Below are positions 1 through 8,492 of a DNA stretch of 64,000 nt, one piece after another. The stretch's first letter is position 1; every line of letters starts with the position of its first letter. Position numbers and translations under genes: made by a program. The notes below the pieces were generated by a model, which had not been told where the DNA came from, ran no database searches, and worked only from the letters and a program-made list of their open reading frames with translations. Source of the DNA: Mameliella sp. CS4 (lineage in GTDB: Bacteria; Pseudomonadota; Alphaproteobacteria; Rhodobacterales; Rhodobacteraceae); contig NZ_JAHXRQ010000003.1 in NCBI RefSeq assembly GCF_019392335.1, forward strand, positions 62,001 through 126,000, in the 5' to 3' direction.

Positions 1-63
1 CGCATAGGTTCCGGCCAAATTTCGCGGGGGATGCCCCGCCGTAATCCAACAGGAGCATCCTCA

Positions 64-351
64 ATGGACGTAAGCGCAATCGGCCAGTTTCTTCCGCTCA
101 TCCTGATCTTCGCGATCATGTATTTCCTGCTGATCCGTCCGCAGCAGAAAAAGATGAAGGAACACCAGAAAATGGTTGGCGCGCTGCGCCGCGGCGACCA
201 GGTCGTCACCCAGGGTGGGCTGATCGGCAAGGTTGCCAAGGTCAAGGACGACAAGGAAATCGAGGTCGAGCTGGCCGAGGGCGTCAAGGTCCGCGTGGTC
301 AAGCAGACCATCGCGCAGGTCCTGTCCAAGACCGAACCGGCCGAAAGCTGA
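64..351 (+). CDS. yajC: Preprotein translocase subunit YajC
   Basis: YajC is the small single-pass inner-membrane partner of SecDF in protein export. The 95-residue product has one N-terminal membrane helix (about residues 8-25) followed by the family hallmark IRPQQKK and a basic/charged cytoplasmic domain with GDQVVTQGGLIGKV. The ATG at 64 is chosen over an in-frame upstream ATG at 31 because AGGAG lies 8 bases before it. It is 6 bp upstream of secD, as expected for a yajC-secD-secF operon. A GCGGGG/CCCCGC hairpin lies just upstream (24-39). Confidence 0.96.
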   Translation: MDVSAIGQFLPLILIFAIMYFLLIRPQQKKMKEHQKMVGALRRGDQVVTQGGLIGKVAKVKDDKEIEVELAEGVKVRVVKQTIAQVLSKTEPAES

Positions 352-357
352 TCGGGT

Positions 358-2022
358 ATGCTGCAGGTCGATCTCTGGAAGCGCGTGCTGATCTGGGCGA
401 CTGTCGTGGTCGGCCTGCTGCTCGCCATGCCCAACGCATTCTATTCGCGGGTCGAAACCCACAACGATGCCGTAAAGGCCATCGAGGCGGGTCTTGATAC
501 CACGGAAAACCGCGATCTCGCTGCCGGCTGGCCCTCTTACCTGCCTTCGGGGCTGGTGAACCTCGGGTTGGACCTGCGCGGCGGTGCGCACCTTCTGGCA
601 GAGGTCCAGGTGCAGGACGTCTACGAGGCGCGGATGGAATCGCTCTGGCCCGAGGTTCGCGACCTGTTGCGCGACGCGCGCGACGAGGTCGGCACCATCC
701 GCCTGCAGCCCAACGCCCCCCTGGGCGAACTGCGCATCAAGATTTCCGAACCTGCAGGCATGAACCGGGCCATCGAACTGGTGCGCACGCTGGCGCAGCC
801 GGTGGTGTCGCTCACCGGGGCGGGGTCGACCGACCTCGAAGTGCGGGGCGAGGATGACGTGCTGGTCATCACCCTGTCCGAGGCCGAGCGCCAGGCGCTC
901 GACGACCGCACCATGCAGCAGAGCCTGGAAATCATCCGGCGCCGCATCGACGAGGTTGGCACCCGTGAACCGACGATTCAACGCCAGGGGTTTGACCGCA
1001 TCCTGATCCAGGTGCCGGGCATCGGGTCCGCCGCCGAACTCAAAGAGATCATCGGCACCACCGCGCAGCTGACCTTCCAGCCGGTGGTCAGCCGGACGTC
1101 CGACGGCAGCGAACGCCCCGGCGTCGGCAACGAGATCCTGCCCGCGCTGGATCAGGAGGGTGTCTACTACATCCTCGAACAGGCCCCCGTCGTCACCGGC
1201 GAGGACCTGACCAACGCGCAGCCCGCCTTTGACCAGAACGGCCGTCCGGCGGTGAACTTCAGCTTCAACCCCTCGGGGGCGCGGCGTTTCGGCGATTACA
1301 CCGCCAACAACATCGGTTCGCCCTTTGCCATCGTTCTGGACGACGAGGTTATCTCGGCCCCCGTCATCCAGGCCCATATCGCGGGCGGGTCAGGCATCAT
1401 CACCGGCAGTTTCACGGTCGAGGAATCGACCCAGCTGGCCGTGCTGCTGCGCGCCGGTGCCCTGCCGGCGAAACTGGTCTTCCTCGAAGAACGGACCATC
1501 GGCCCGGAACTGGGGCAGGACAGCATCGACGCGGGCAAGATCGCCACGATGGTGGCCTTTGTCGCGGTGCTGGTCTTCATGGCGCTCAGCTATGGCCTCT
1601 TCGGTCTGTTTGCCAATGTCGCGTTGATCCTGAACATCGCGTTGATCTTTGGCCTTCTGTCGATGATCGGGGCGACGCTGACCCTGCCGGGCATCGCGGG
1701 GATCGTGCTGACCGTGGGTATGGCCGTGGATGCCAACGTGCTGGTGTTCGAGCGGATCCGCGAGGAAGTGCGCACCGCGCGCGGTCCGGCGCGGGCCATC
1801 GAACTGGGCTATGAAAAGGCGCTGTCGGCGATCGTCGATGCCAATATCACCACCTTCATCACGGCGGTGATACTCTATGTCATGGGCTCTGGCCCGGTGC
1901 GCGGCTTTGCCGTCACCCTGGGCTTTGGCATCCTGACCTCCGTCTTTACTGCGATCTTTGTCACGCGGCTCTTGATCGTCATCTGGTTCGAACGCCGCCG
2001 TCCGAAAACGATCGAGGTCTGA
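358..2022 (+). CDS. secD: Protein translocase subunit SecD
   Basis: SecD uses the proton-motive force to pull exported proteins through SecYEG from the periplasmic side. The 554-residue product has an N-terminal membrane helix, the conserved GLDLRGG motif after it, a large periplasmic domain and about five C-terminal membrane segments containing GMAVDANVLVFERIREE, the RND/SecD signature. Length is normal for the family. secF starts one base after the stop, so the pair is certainly co-transcribed. Confidence 0.97.
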   Translation: MLQVDLWKRVLIWATVVVGLLLAMPNAFYSRVETHNDAVKAIEAGLDTTENRDLAAGWPSYLPSGLVNLGLDLRGGAHLLAEVQVQDVYEARMESLWPEVRDLLRDARDEVGTIRLQPNAPLGELRIKISEPAGMNRAIELVRTLAQPVVSLTGAGSTDLEVRGEDDVLVITLSEAERQALDDRTMQQSLEIIRRRIDEVGTREPTIQRQGFDRILIQVPGIGSAAELKEIIGTTAQLTFQPVVSRTSDGSERPGVGNEILPALDQEGVYYILEQAPVVTGEDLTNAQPAFDQNGRPAVNFSFNPSGARRFGDYTANNIGSPFAIVLDDEVISAPVIQAHIAGGSGIITGSFTVEESTQLAVLLRAGALPAKLVFLEERTIGPELGQDSIDAGKIATMVAFVAVLVFMALSYGLFGLFANVALILNIALIFGLLSMIGATLTLPGIAGIVLTVGMAVDANVLVFERIREEVRTARGPARAIELGYEKALSAIVDANITTFITAVILYVMGSGPVRGFAVTLGFGILTSVFTAIFVTRLLIVIWFERRRPKTIEV

Positions 2023-2023
2023 C

Positions 2024-2992
2024 ATGCGCCTGAGACTGGTTCCCCAACAGACCAACTTCGATTTCTTTTCGCGGCCGGTGCTCTGGCTGGGCATCTCGGC
2101 CTTCCTGATCCTGCTGGCGCTTGGCAGCTTCGGTCTGCGCGGGCTGAACTACGGCATCGACTTTCGCGGCGGCACCACGATCCGGACCGAAAGCGCGCAG
2201 CCGGTGGACGTGGGCGCCTATCGCGACGCGCTGGCGGCGCTGGAACTGGGCGACGTCGTGATCTCAGAGGTCTTCGACCCCAATTTCGGACCCGAGCAGA
2301 ACGTGGCCATGATCCGCATCGGCGCCCAGGACGGCGAAGAGGCGGTCAGCACAGAGGTGATCGAAACCGCCGAGGCAGCGCTGCTGGAAATCTCGCCGGA
2401 CATCAAGTTCGTCTCGGTCGAATCCGTCGGCCCCAAGGTCTCGGGCGAATTGATCCGCACGGCGGCCATCGCCGTGGCGCTGGCGATCGGGGCGGTGCTG
2501 GTCTACATCTGGCTGCGCTTTGAATGGCAGTTCGCCGTCGGCGCGGTCGTCGCACTGGTACATGACGTGGTGCTGACCATCGGCGTTTTTTCGGAACTGC
2601 AGATCCGGTTCGACCTGGCGATCATCGCGGCTTTGCTGACCATCGTCGGCTATTCCTTGAACGACACGGTCGTGGTCTTCGACCGCGTGCGTGAGAACCT
2701 GATCAAGTACAAGTCCAAGGACCTAAAAGAGGTGCTCAACCTCTCGATCAACGAGACGCTGAGCCGGACTTTCATGACATCCCTAACCACGCTCCTGGCG
2801 CTGATTGCGCTTCTGGTGCTGGGCGGCGACGTGATCCGCGGCTTTGTCTTTGCCATGACTTGGGGCGTGATCGTCGGCACCTATTCGTCGATTTTCGTGG
2901 CCTCCGTCATGCTGCTGCGCCTTGGCGTGAAACGCGACTGGTCCAAGCCCACGGACACGACCGGAAACCAGTTCGGCGACATTGATGCCTGA
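2024..2992 (+). CDS. secF: Protein translocase subunit SecF
   Basis: SecF is the partner of SecD in the export motor. The 322-residue product shows the GIDFRGG motif after the first membrane helix and, in the C-terminal membrane bundle, GYSLNDTVVVFDRVREN. It starts one base after the secD stop. Its stop codon lies inside the start of the next gene, a TauE/SafE permease, so translation of the two is probably coupled. Confidence 0.97.
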   Translation: MRLRLVPQQTNFDFFSRPVLWLGISAFLILLALGSFGLRGLNYGIDFRGGTTIRTESAQPVDVGAYRDALAALELGDVVISEVFDPNFGPEQNVAMIRIGAQDGEEAVSTEVIETAEAALLEISPDIKFVSVESVGPKVSGELIRTAAIAVALAIGAVLVYIWLRFEWQFAVGAVVALVHDVVLTIGVFSELQIRFDLAIIAALLTIVGYSLNDTVVVFDRVRENLIKYKSKDLKEVLNLSINETLSRTFMTSLTTLLALIALLVLGGDVIRGFVFAMTWGVIVGTYSSIFVASVMLLRLGVKRDWSKPTDTTGNQFGDIDA

Positions 2993-3734
2993 CGCATGGT
3001 TCAGCCTGTCTCCGACGGAGATGGGCTGGGTCATCCTGGCGGCGTTCCTCGCCGGGTTGGTACGTGGTTTCACCGGGTTCGGCTCGGGGCTGGTTTTCTT
3101 GCCGGTGGCGGCGCAGGGGCTGCCCCCCTTCGGCGCTATCCTCACGATGACCCTGATGGATCTGTTCGGGCCGGTGCCGATTGTCCGCCGCGCCTGGGCC
3201 GATGTGGACCGGGGCGATCTGGGGCGCCTGTTACTGGGCTGTGTGCTGTGTCTGCCCCTGGGACTATGGGTGCTGACGCTGATTGCGCCAGAGATCTTTC
3301 AACTTGCTGTGGGGCTTCTGGCGCTGGCAATGCTGGCGGTTCTGACGCTGGGCCTGCGCTATCGCGGGCAGGTGGGCCGGCGCATGGTGACGGGCATCGG
3401 TGCCCTGTCCGGGGGCCTTGGCGGCGTTGCCGGTTTGCCGGGTCCGCCGGTGATCCTGTTTTATATGGCGCGCCCTTTGCCGATACAGAACATCCGCGCC
3501 ACGATCCTGCTGTTCCTGATGTCCTACGACCTGCTCTTGGTGGCCTACATGGGAGTTTTCGGCCGGCTGGAGGCGGGGTTTGCCGTCTTGGGATTGGCGA
3601 TGGCGGTGCCCAACATGGTCGGTGCCTGGCTGGGCGGGCGGCTTTTTCGCCCGGAGCAGGAGCGGGTCTACCGCAGTGTCGCCTATGGTCTGATCGCCGT
3701 CTCGGCCTTGTCGGCCCTGCCGGTTTGGGGGTAG
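2985..3734 (+). CDS. TauE/SafE-family membrane permease
   Basis: A 249-residue polytopic membrane protein of the TauE/SafE family, whose studied members export sulfite or sulfoacetate-type anions. Visible family features are the N-terminal [13 protein letters not shown] segment and the duplicated counterpart [16 protein letters not shown] start it at ATG 2985, which overlaps the secF stop by 8 bases; a TTG lies one codon upstream. The substrate cannot be read from sequence. Its place between secF and the Mth938-like gene looks like a lineage-specific insertion rather than a functional link to Sec. Confidence 0.88.
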   Translation: MPDAWFSLSPTEMGWVILAAFLAGLVRGFTGFGSGLVFLPVAAQGLPPFGAILTMTLMDLFGPVPIVRRAWADVDRGDLGRLLLGCVLCLPLGLWVLTLIAPEIFQLAVGLLALAMLAVLTLGLRYRGQVGRRMVTGIGALSGGLGGVAGLPGPPVILFYMARPLPIQNIRATILLFLMSYDLLLVAYMGVFGRLEAGFAVLGLAMAVPNMVGAWLGGRLFRPEQERVYRSVAYGLIAVSALSALPVWG

Positions 3735-3743
3735 GGAGAGCGC

Positions 3744-4097
3744 ATGCGACTGAACGAGATCACATTCACCGATGCGCTGCCGGTCGACGGCTACGGTCCC
3801 GGCTTTTTCCGCGTTGGCGGCGAGGTCCACGAGGGCGCTTTGCTGATCTGGGACCGGGGCCGCGCCGACTGGGGCGGGCTGGAGGATCACGAGACACTGC
3901 TGAGCATGATCGGCTTTGTCGACGTGATTTTTGTCGGCACGGGGGCCGAAACCGCGCATCTGCCCAAGGGGTTGCGCGACAGGCTGGAAGAGGCCGGGCT
4001 GGGCGTCGAGGCGATGAATTCGCCTTCGGCCTGCCGCACCTACAACGTCCTCTTGAGCGAAGGCCGCCGGGTGGCGCTGGCCGCGCTGCCGGTCTGA
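3744..4097 (+). CDS. Mth938-like (DUF498/NDUFAF3-type) domain protein
   Basis: A 117-residue single-domain cytoplasmic protein. The pattern [14 protein letters not shown] near the N-terminus, a central [12 protein letters not shown] and the C-terminal [21 protein letters not shown] match the Mth938/DUF498 fold shared with the mitochondrial complex I assembly factor NDUFAF3. It has no signal peptide or membrane segment. From memory, the gene is commonly found next to secDF in this bacterial group; its bacterial biochemical role is unknown. Start ATG 3744 has GGAGAG 5 bases upstream. Confidence 0.88.
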   Translation: MRLNEITFTDALPVDGYGPGFFRVGGEVHEGALLIWDRGRADWGGLEDHETLLSMIGFVDVIFVGTGAETAHLPKGLRDRLEEAGLGVEAMNSPSACRTYNVLLSEGRRVALAALPV

Positions 4098-4123
4098 GAG
4101 TCGCGCATCTGGCTGGCGTGACG

Positions 4124-4191
4124 GGCAGGGGGCTCTGCCCCCGTCTCCCTTCGGTCGACTCCCCCGGAGATATTTGGGGCCCAAAGAAGCA
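4124..4191 (+). repeat. Dispersed intergenic element, copy A
   Basis: Copy A of a short non-coding repeat found at five sites in the window. It consists of a G-rich/C-rich hairpin (GGGGGC...GCCCCC), a stretch with CGGTCGACT, then the core CCCCCGGAGATATTTGG and CCCAAAGAAG. It sits between the Mth938-like gene and ccmA. It shares the CGGTCGACT linker with the copy at 57826-57892, which defines one subtype. Confidence 0.8.
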
Positions 4192-4279
4192 GGCTGCCGC
4201 GGTCTTGCGGTGCGGGCATCGCGTCGCGGCGGACGCTTGGGGCTTTTGCGGGCGCGCGCACTGGGGTAAGCCGCACAGC

Positions 4280-4894
4280 ATGGATTTGACGGCAAGCGAT
4301 CTGACGGTGGCCCGGGGCGGCGTGCCGGTGCTGGACGGGGTGAGTTTTGCGCTTGCGCCGGGCCGTGCGCTGGTCTTGCGCGGCCCCAATGGCGCGGGCA
4401 AGACAACCTTGTTGCGCACCGTGGCGGGCTTGCAGCCCGCGATGGCCGGAGAGGTCACGGGCGCGGGCGAGCGCATCGCCTATGCCGGGCACGCCGACGG
4501 GCTGAAATCCATGCTCAGCGTGGGGGAAAACCTGCGGTTCTGGGCGCAGGTCTTCGGCACCGAGGGGATCTCTGGCGCGCTCTCTGCCTTCAACCTCGAA
4601 ACCCTGGAGGACCGGCTGGCCGGGACCCTGTCCGCCGGGCAAAAGCGGCGGCTGGGGCTGGCGCGCCTGATGGTGACGGGGCGGCCTGTCTGGGTGCTGG
4701 ACGAGCCGACGGTTTCGCTGGATATCGCCTCTGTCGCGCTCTTTGCCGAGGCGGTGCGCGCGCACCTGGGGCAGGGGGGATCGGCGCTGATGGCGACCCA
4801 TATCGACCTTGGCATTCCCGAGGCGGATGATTTCGATGTGACGCCCTATCGCGCGAAACCGCGCGCGGCCCTGCAGGACGAGGCTTTCCTGTGA
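4280..4894 (+). CDS. ccmA: Heme exporter ATP-binding protein CcmA
   Basis: ATPase of the CcmABCD complex, which releases heme-loaded CcmE during System I cytochrome c maturation. The 204-residue single ABC domain has Walker [10 protein letters not shown], the signature [14 protein letters not shown], Walker B VWVLDEPT and the H-loop ATHIDLG. The ATG at 4280 gives the usual length; the frame is open far upstream, but that part is a shadow of other genes. The stop overlaps the GTG of ccmB (GTGA). A 180-bp gap carrying repeat copy A precedes it, so a separate promoter is possible. Confidence 0.95.
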   Translation: MDLTASDLTVARGGVPVLDGVSFALAPGRALVLRGPNGAGKTTLLRTVAGLQPAMAGEVTGAGERIAYAGHADGLKSMLSVGENLRFWAQVFGTEGISGALSAFNLETLEDRLAGTLSAGQKRRLGLARLMVTGRPVWVLDEPTVSLDIASVALFAEAVRAHLGQGGSALMATHIDLGIPEADDFDVTPYRAKPRAALQDEAFL

Positions 4895-5547
4895 TCGCGC
4901 TACTGACACGGGATCTGCGGCTGGCGGTGCGGGCCGGGGGCGGCTTTGGCCTTGGTCTGGCCTTTTTCCTGATTGTCACGGTGCTGGTGCCCTTTGGTGT
5001 CGGCCCGCAGACCGACCTTCTGACGCAGATCGCGCCCGGCATCCTGTGGATCGGTGCGCTGTTGGCCTGCCTGCTCTCGCTCGACCGGATCTTTGCGCTG
5101 GATTGGGAGGACGGGTCGCTGGACCTGCTCGCCACCGCGCCCCTGCCGATGGAGGGTATTGTCAGCGTCAAGGCGCTTGCGCACTGGATCACCACCGGCC
5201 TGCCGCTGGTGCTGGTGGCGCCTGCGCTGGGGGTGCTGCTGAACCTGGCCGGGCCGGGCTATCTCTGGCTGTTCATCAGCCTTGCGCTTGGCACACCGGC
5301 CTTGTCGGTCATCGGCACCTTTGGCGCGGCGCTGACCGTGGGGCTGAAACGGGGCGGTCTGCTGATGTCGCTGCTGGTGCTGCCGCTATACGTGCCAACG
5401 CTGATCTTTGGCGCCGAGGTGGCGCGGCGCGGGGCCGAGGGGCTGGCGGTGCAGACGCCCTTGCTGATGCTGGCGGGGATCAGTTTCGGGGTTGCCGCGC
5501 TCTTGCCCTTTGCCAGCGCAGCGGTGCTGCGGATCAACCTCCGGTGA
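4891..5547 (+). CDS. ccmB: Heme exporter membrane protein CcmB
   Basis: Integral membrane component of the CcmABCD complex. The 218-residue protein has about six hydrophobic segments and family patterns such as [17 protein letters not shown] and [13 protein letters not shown]. It starts with GTG, overlapping the ccmA stop by four bases, a sign of translational coupling. ccmC follows 72 bp downstream. Confidence 0.95.
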   Translation: MIALLTRDLRLAVRAGGGFGLGLAFFLIVTVLVPFGVGPQTDLLTQIAPGILWIGALLACLLSLDRIFALDWEDGSLDLLATAPLPMEGIVSVKALAHWITTGLPLVLVAPALGVLLNLAGPGYLWLFISLALGTPALSVIGTFGAALTVGLKRGGLLMSLLVLPLYVPTLIFGAEVARRGAEGLAVQTPLLMLAGISFGVAALLPFASAAVLRINLR

Positions 5548-5619
5548 GCGCGCGCCCGTGACGTATTGCGCCGACGCGATATTTGCGCTGTAACCGCCAG
5601 ACAAGGGAGGCCAAGGACC

Positions 5620-6369
5620 ATGTCGATCTGGGAATATGCCAATCCGGTCAAGTTCATCCGCACCGCGGATATGCTCTTGCCCTGGGTGACGGTTGCGGCG
5701 GTGATCTGCCTTGTCACGGGCCTGGTCTGGGGGTTCTTCTTTACGCCAGAGGATTTCCGGCAAGGATCGACCGTCAAGATCATCTACCTGCACGTGCCTG
5801 CGGCGATGATGGCGATCAACGCCTGGATCATGATGCTGCTGGCCTCGCTGATCTGGATCGTGCGGCGCCACCACGTCAGCGCGCTGGCCGCCCGCGCCGC
5901 CGCGCCCATTGGCGCCACCATGACGGTGATCGGCCTTGTCACCGGCGCGATCTGGGGCCAGCCCATGTGGGGTACATGGTGGGCCTGGGATCCGCGCCTG
6001 ACGGTCTTCCTGATCCTCTTTCTCTTTTACCTCGGCTACATGGCCCTTTGGGAGGCGATCGAGGATGACGACACCGCCGCCGACCTGACCTCGATCCTCT
6101 GCCTCGTGGGGTCGGTCTTTGCGCTGCTGTCGCGGTATGCGGTGCAGTTCTGGAATCAGGGATTGCACCAGGGGTCCTCCGTGCTGCGGGCGGGCGCCGT
6201 GACCGGCGCGGACATGGACGAAAAGGTTTCGAACGTCTATTTCATGCCGTTGCTGGTCTCGGGCGTGGGCTTTGTCCTGCTGTTCGTGGCGCTTGTGCTC
6301 TTGCGCACCCAGACGGAAATCCGGGCGCGCCGCTCGCGCGCCCTCTTGGCACGGGAGCGCAGCGCATGA
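5620..6369 (+). CDS. ccmC: Heme transporter subunit CcmC
   Basis: Membrane protein that delivers heme to the periplasmic chaperone CcmE. The 249-residue product has six membrane segments and the diagnostic tryptophan-rich loop WGTWWAWDPRLT, with flanking conserved histidines (YLHVPAA and the WNQGLHQGS loop). I choose ATG 5620, which has AAGGGAGG 9 bases upstream, over an in-frame ATG/alternative start at 5566 that would add 18 residues unlike the family. It overlaps ccmD by ATGA. Confidence 0.96.
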   Translation: MSIWEYANPVKFIRTADMLLPWVTVAAVICLVTGLVWGFFFTPEDFRQGSTVKIIYLHVPAAMMAINAWIMMLLASLIWIVRRHHVSALAARAAAPIGATMTVIGLVTGAIWGQPMWGTWWAWDPRLTVFLILFLFYLGYMALWEAIEDDDTAADLTSILCLVGSVFALLSRYAVQFWNQGLHQGSSVLRAGAVTGADMDEKVSNVYFMPLLVSGVGFVLLFVALVLLRTQTEIRARRSRALLARERSA

Positions 6370-6524
6370 TGCCGGAACTGGGCAAATACGCGGGCACGGT
6401 GCTGTCGTCCTACGCGGTCTCCCTGCTGCTGATCATCCTGCTGATCGTGGTCAGCGTGCTACGGTCACGCCGGGTCAGGGCCGAGCTGCAGCGTATCGAG
6501 GAGCGTCAGAAGAAGAATGGCTAA
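6366..6524 (+). CDS. ccmD: Heme exporter protein CcmD (52 aa)
   Basis: A 52-residue single-span protein beginning MMPELGKYAGTVLSSYAV. One hydrophobic helix (about residues 13-32) is followed by a basic, glutamate-rich tail (RVRAELQRIEERQKK), the standard CcmD layout. CcmD holds CcmC and CcmE together and is needed for release of holo-CcmE. The start overlaps the ccmC stop (ATGA) and the last eight bases overlap ccmG. It is easily missed because it is short. Confidence 0.9.
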   Translation: MMPELGKYAGTVLSSYAVSLLLIILLIVVSVLRSRRVRAELQRIEERQKKNG

Positions 6525-7056
6525 GGTTTCCCCTCTCATGCTGGCGCCGCCGCTGATCTTTGCAGCGCTCGGCGCGCTGTTCTATTTCGGCCTGGGCCGC
6601 GAAGACCCTGACAAGCTGGAATCCATGTTCGCGGGCAAGCCTGCCCCGCAGATGACCGATGCCGCCCTGCCGGGCTATGCCGCCATCACGCCCGAGATGC
6701 TGGCGGGGGGCGAGGTGACGGTGGTCAACTTTTGGGCCAGCTGGTGCCCGCCCTGCCGCGCCGAACATCCCGTCTTGCTGAAGATGCGTGAGGACGGCAT
6801 CCGCCTTGTCGGCGTGAACATCAAGGACAAGGCGGGCAATGCTACCAAGTACCTGACCGATGACGGCAACCCCTTCATGGCAGTGGCCTTTGACCCGGCC
6901 GGGCGCACGGCGATCGATTGGGGGGTGACCGGCCCGCCGGAAACCTTCATCCTGGACGGTGAGGGCACGGTCCTGTTCAAGTTCGTTGGTCCCCTTGTGG
7001 GGGCGGATTACGAGCAGCGTTTCCTGCCCAAGCTGAACGAGGCCCTGGGCCGTTAA
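6517..7056 (+). CDS. ccmG: Thiol:disulfide interchange protein CcmG/DsbE
   Basis: Membrane-anchored periplasmic thioredoxin-like protein that keeps apocytochrome cysteines reduced for heme attachment. The 179-residue protein has an N-terminal membrane anchor (about residues 8-25) and the active site NFWASWCPPC with Cys77 and Cys80, then the cis-proline region GVTGPPETF, both typical of CcmG. Its ATG lies inside the end of ccmD, closing the ccmABCDG operon. The other maturation genes (ccmE, F, H) are not in this window. Confidence 0.95.
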   Translation: MAKVSPLMLAPPLIFAALGALFYFGLGREDPDKLESMFAGKPAPQMTDAALPGYAAITPEMLAGGEVTVVNFWASWCPPCRAEHPVLLKMREDGIRLVGVNIKDKAGNATKYLTDDGNPFMAVAFDPAGRTAIDWGVTGPPETFILDGEGTVLFKFVGPLVGADYEQRFLPKLNEALGR

Positions 7057-7154
7057 AAGATTTCCCTGAGGAACTTCTTTGGAAGGCACTACACTCGCCC
7101 GGGCGTGCGAGTCGTTTGTCTACAAAAAAGAAGCGATTTTTCAGGGAGAGGGAC

Positions 7155-7997
7155 ATGTTTTCACGACTGACAGGGCTGTGCCTTGGGCTGGCGATGGCCG
7201 GTGCCACGGCGCAGGCAGAGCCGAGCCTGGACCGGGGACGTTACCTGGTCGAAGGACCGGCAGGCTGCGGCAATTGCCATACACCGATGGGGCCGCAGGG
7301 CCCTGTGATGGACCAGAACCTGGCCGGGCGGCTGGTGGACAAGAACCCGGCCTTTACCGCCATTGCCCCCAACATCACGCCCGCCGGGGCCGTCGCGGGC
7401 TGGTCCGATGCCGAACTGGCGCGGGCGATCCGCGAAGGCCTGCGCCCCGATGGCACGATCATCGGGCCGCCGATGCCCTTTGCCATGTATCGCGGCCTGT
7501 CCGATGACGACCTGATGAGCATGGTGATGTACCTGCGCACCGTGCCCACGGTCGAGAACGACCCGGGCAAGAGCACCTACAACATCCCGCTGCCGCCCGC
7601 CTATGGCCCGCCGGTCGATAGCGTGCCGCATCCTCAGCAGGCGGTGACCGTCGAATATGGCGCCTACCTGGCCGGGCCGGTGTCGCATTGCATGGAATGC
7701 CACACCCCGATGGGTGAGAAAGGTCCGATGCTGGACAGCCACCTGGGCGCTGGCGGTTTCGAGTTCCACGGCCCCTGGGGCACGTCCGTCGCCGCCAACC
7801 TGACCTCGCACGAGGATGGGCTGGCAGGCTATACCGACGCGGAACTGGCGGACATGATCGTCAAGGGAGTGCGGCCCGACGGCAGCCAGATGTTGCCGCC
7901 GATGCCTTATGGCTACTTCTCGCAGATGACGGGCGATGACCTTTCGGCCGTCATCCTCTACCTGCGCAGCCTGGCGCCGTTGCCCGACGCGGGCTGA
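7155..7997 (+). CDS. Periplasmic di-heme cytochrome c
   Basis: A 280-residue exported cytochrome with a Sec signal peptide (cut near residue 21, after AQA) and two c-type heme sites, CGNCH (Cys38, Cys41, His42) and CMECH (Cys179, Cys182, His183). Each half has a GPPMP- or PPMPY-type loop likely to give the axial Met, so it is a tandem of two cytochrome c modules. ATG 7155 is preferred because GGGAGAGG precedes it; an in-frame upstream ATG at 7116 would spoil the signal peptide. Such proteins often serve periplasmic dehydrogenases, but no dehydrogenase gene lies alongside, so the partner is unknown. Confidence 0.9.
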   Translation: MFSRLTGLCLGLAMAGATAQAEPSLDRGRYLVEGPAGCGNCHTPMGPQGPVMDQNLAGRLVDKNPAFTAIAPNITPAGAVAGWSDAELARAIREGLRPDGTIIGPPMPFAMYRGLSDDDLMSMVMYLRTVPTVENDPGKSTYNIPLPPAYGPPVDSVPHPQQAVTVEYGAYLAGPVSHCMECHTPMGEKGPMLDSHLGAGGFEFHGPWGTSVAANLTSHEDGLAGYTDAELADMIVKGVRPDGSQMLPPMPYGYFSQMTGDDLSAVILYLRSLAPLPDAG

Positions 7998-8033
7998 ACG
8001 CGCGCGGCAGGGACAGGCCAAGGCGGCCTGTGA

Positions 8034-8174
8034 TCACAGATCGCAGGCCGCTGCCTGTGTCGTGGCCTGCTGGGGCGCGGCGCAGGTCTGAGCGCCGTCG
8101 TCCTGCCCGGCATAGGCGCCGATCACGGCCAGCATGACGAGCGCGGCGGCCTGGAGAATGGTCAGGGTTTTCAT
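8034..8174 (-). CDS. Small predicted exported peptide (46 aa)
   Basis: A 46-codon reading frame that begins MKTLTILQAAALVMLAVIGA, which looks like a signal peptide or single membrane span, followed by a short Gln/Ala-rich tail with two cysteines (residues 31 and 44) that could pair. GAGG lies about 8 bases before the ATG. It is convergent with the cytochrome gene and 37 bp from its stop. No family was recognised; the case rests on the signal-like N-terminus and ribosome site. Confidence 0.45.
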   Translation of the reverse strand: MKTLTILQAAALVMLAVIGAYAGQDDGAQTCAAPQQATTQAAACDL

Positions 8175-8492
8175 GGGTCTGCCTCGTTTGTCTTTCTGTT
8201 CAAGACATGGGGTCTCGAGGCTGATTTACAGGGGGGAATGGGTGGCGCGCAGGTCAGGAAATCCGCCAGTGCGCAGGATTTGCGCGGAAACCTGCAACCT
8301 TGTCGTGGAAATGGGCATCCCTTGGCCGATCTATGAGCCGAGGCCGGCAGGGCATCTTGTGGTTCCGGCCCATCCGGCCAGGCGAATGCGCTGACCATTG
8401 GAATCCGACAGATAGAAAAACGGGCCCCGCGATAATTGCAGGACCCGCGCCGAGTGCCTGTGCACAATGCCCCCAGGAAGAAGGGCGAAGCG
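8175..8492. other. Intergenic region, 318 bp
   Basis: No convincing gene is seen between the small exported peptide and the first Hint gene. The stretch contains the minus-strand terminator at 8416-8447 described separately. The remainder should hold the upstream region of the 46-aa peptide gene. Confidence 0.6.
8416..8447 (-). terminator. Rho-independent terminator of Hint gene 1
   Basis: Read on the minus strand, CGGGTCC (8447-8441) pairs with GGGCCCG (8427-8421), one G-T wobble included, and is followed by five T residues (8420-8416). It is about 45 bp past the stop codon of the first Hint gene. Confidence 0.75.

Noticed and set aside
2996..4894. One long frame that would fuse ccmA to about 428 upstream residues
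   Set aside because: The upstream part is out of frame with the TauE/SafE and Mth938-like genes and crosses a repeat element; ccmA alone has normal length from ATG 4280.
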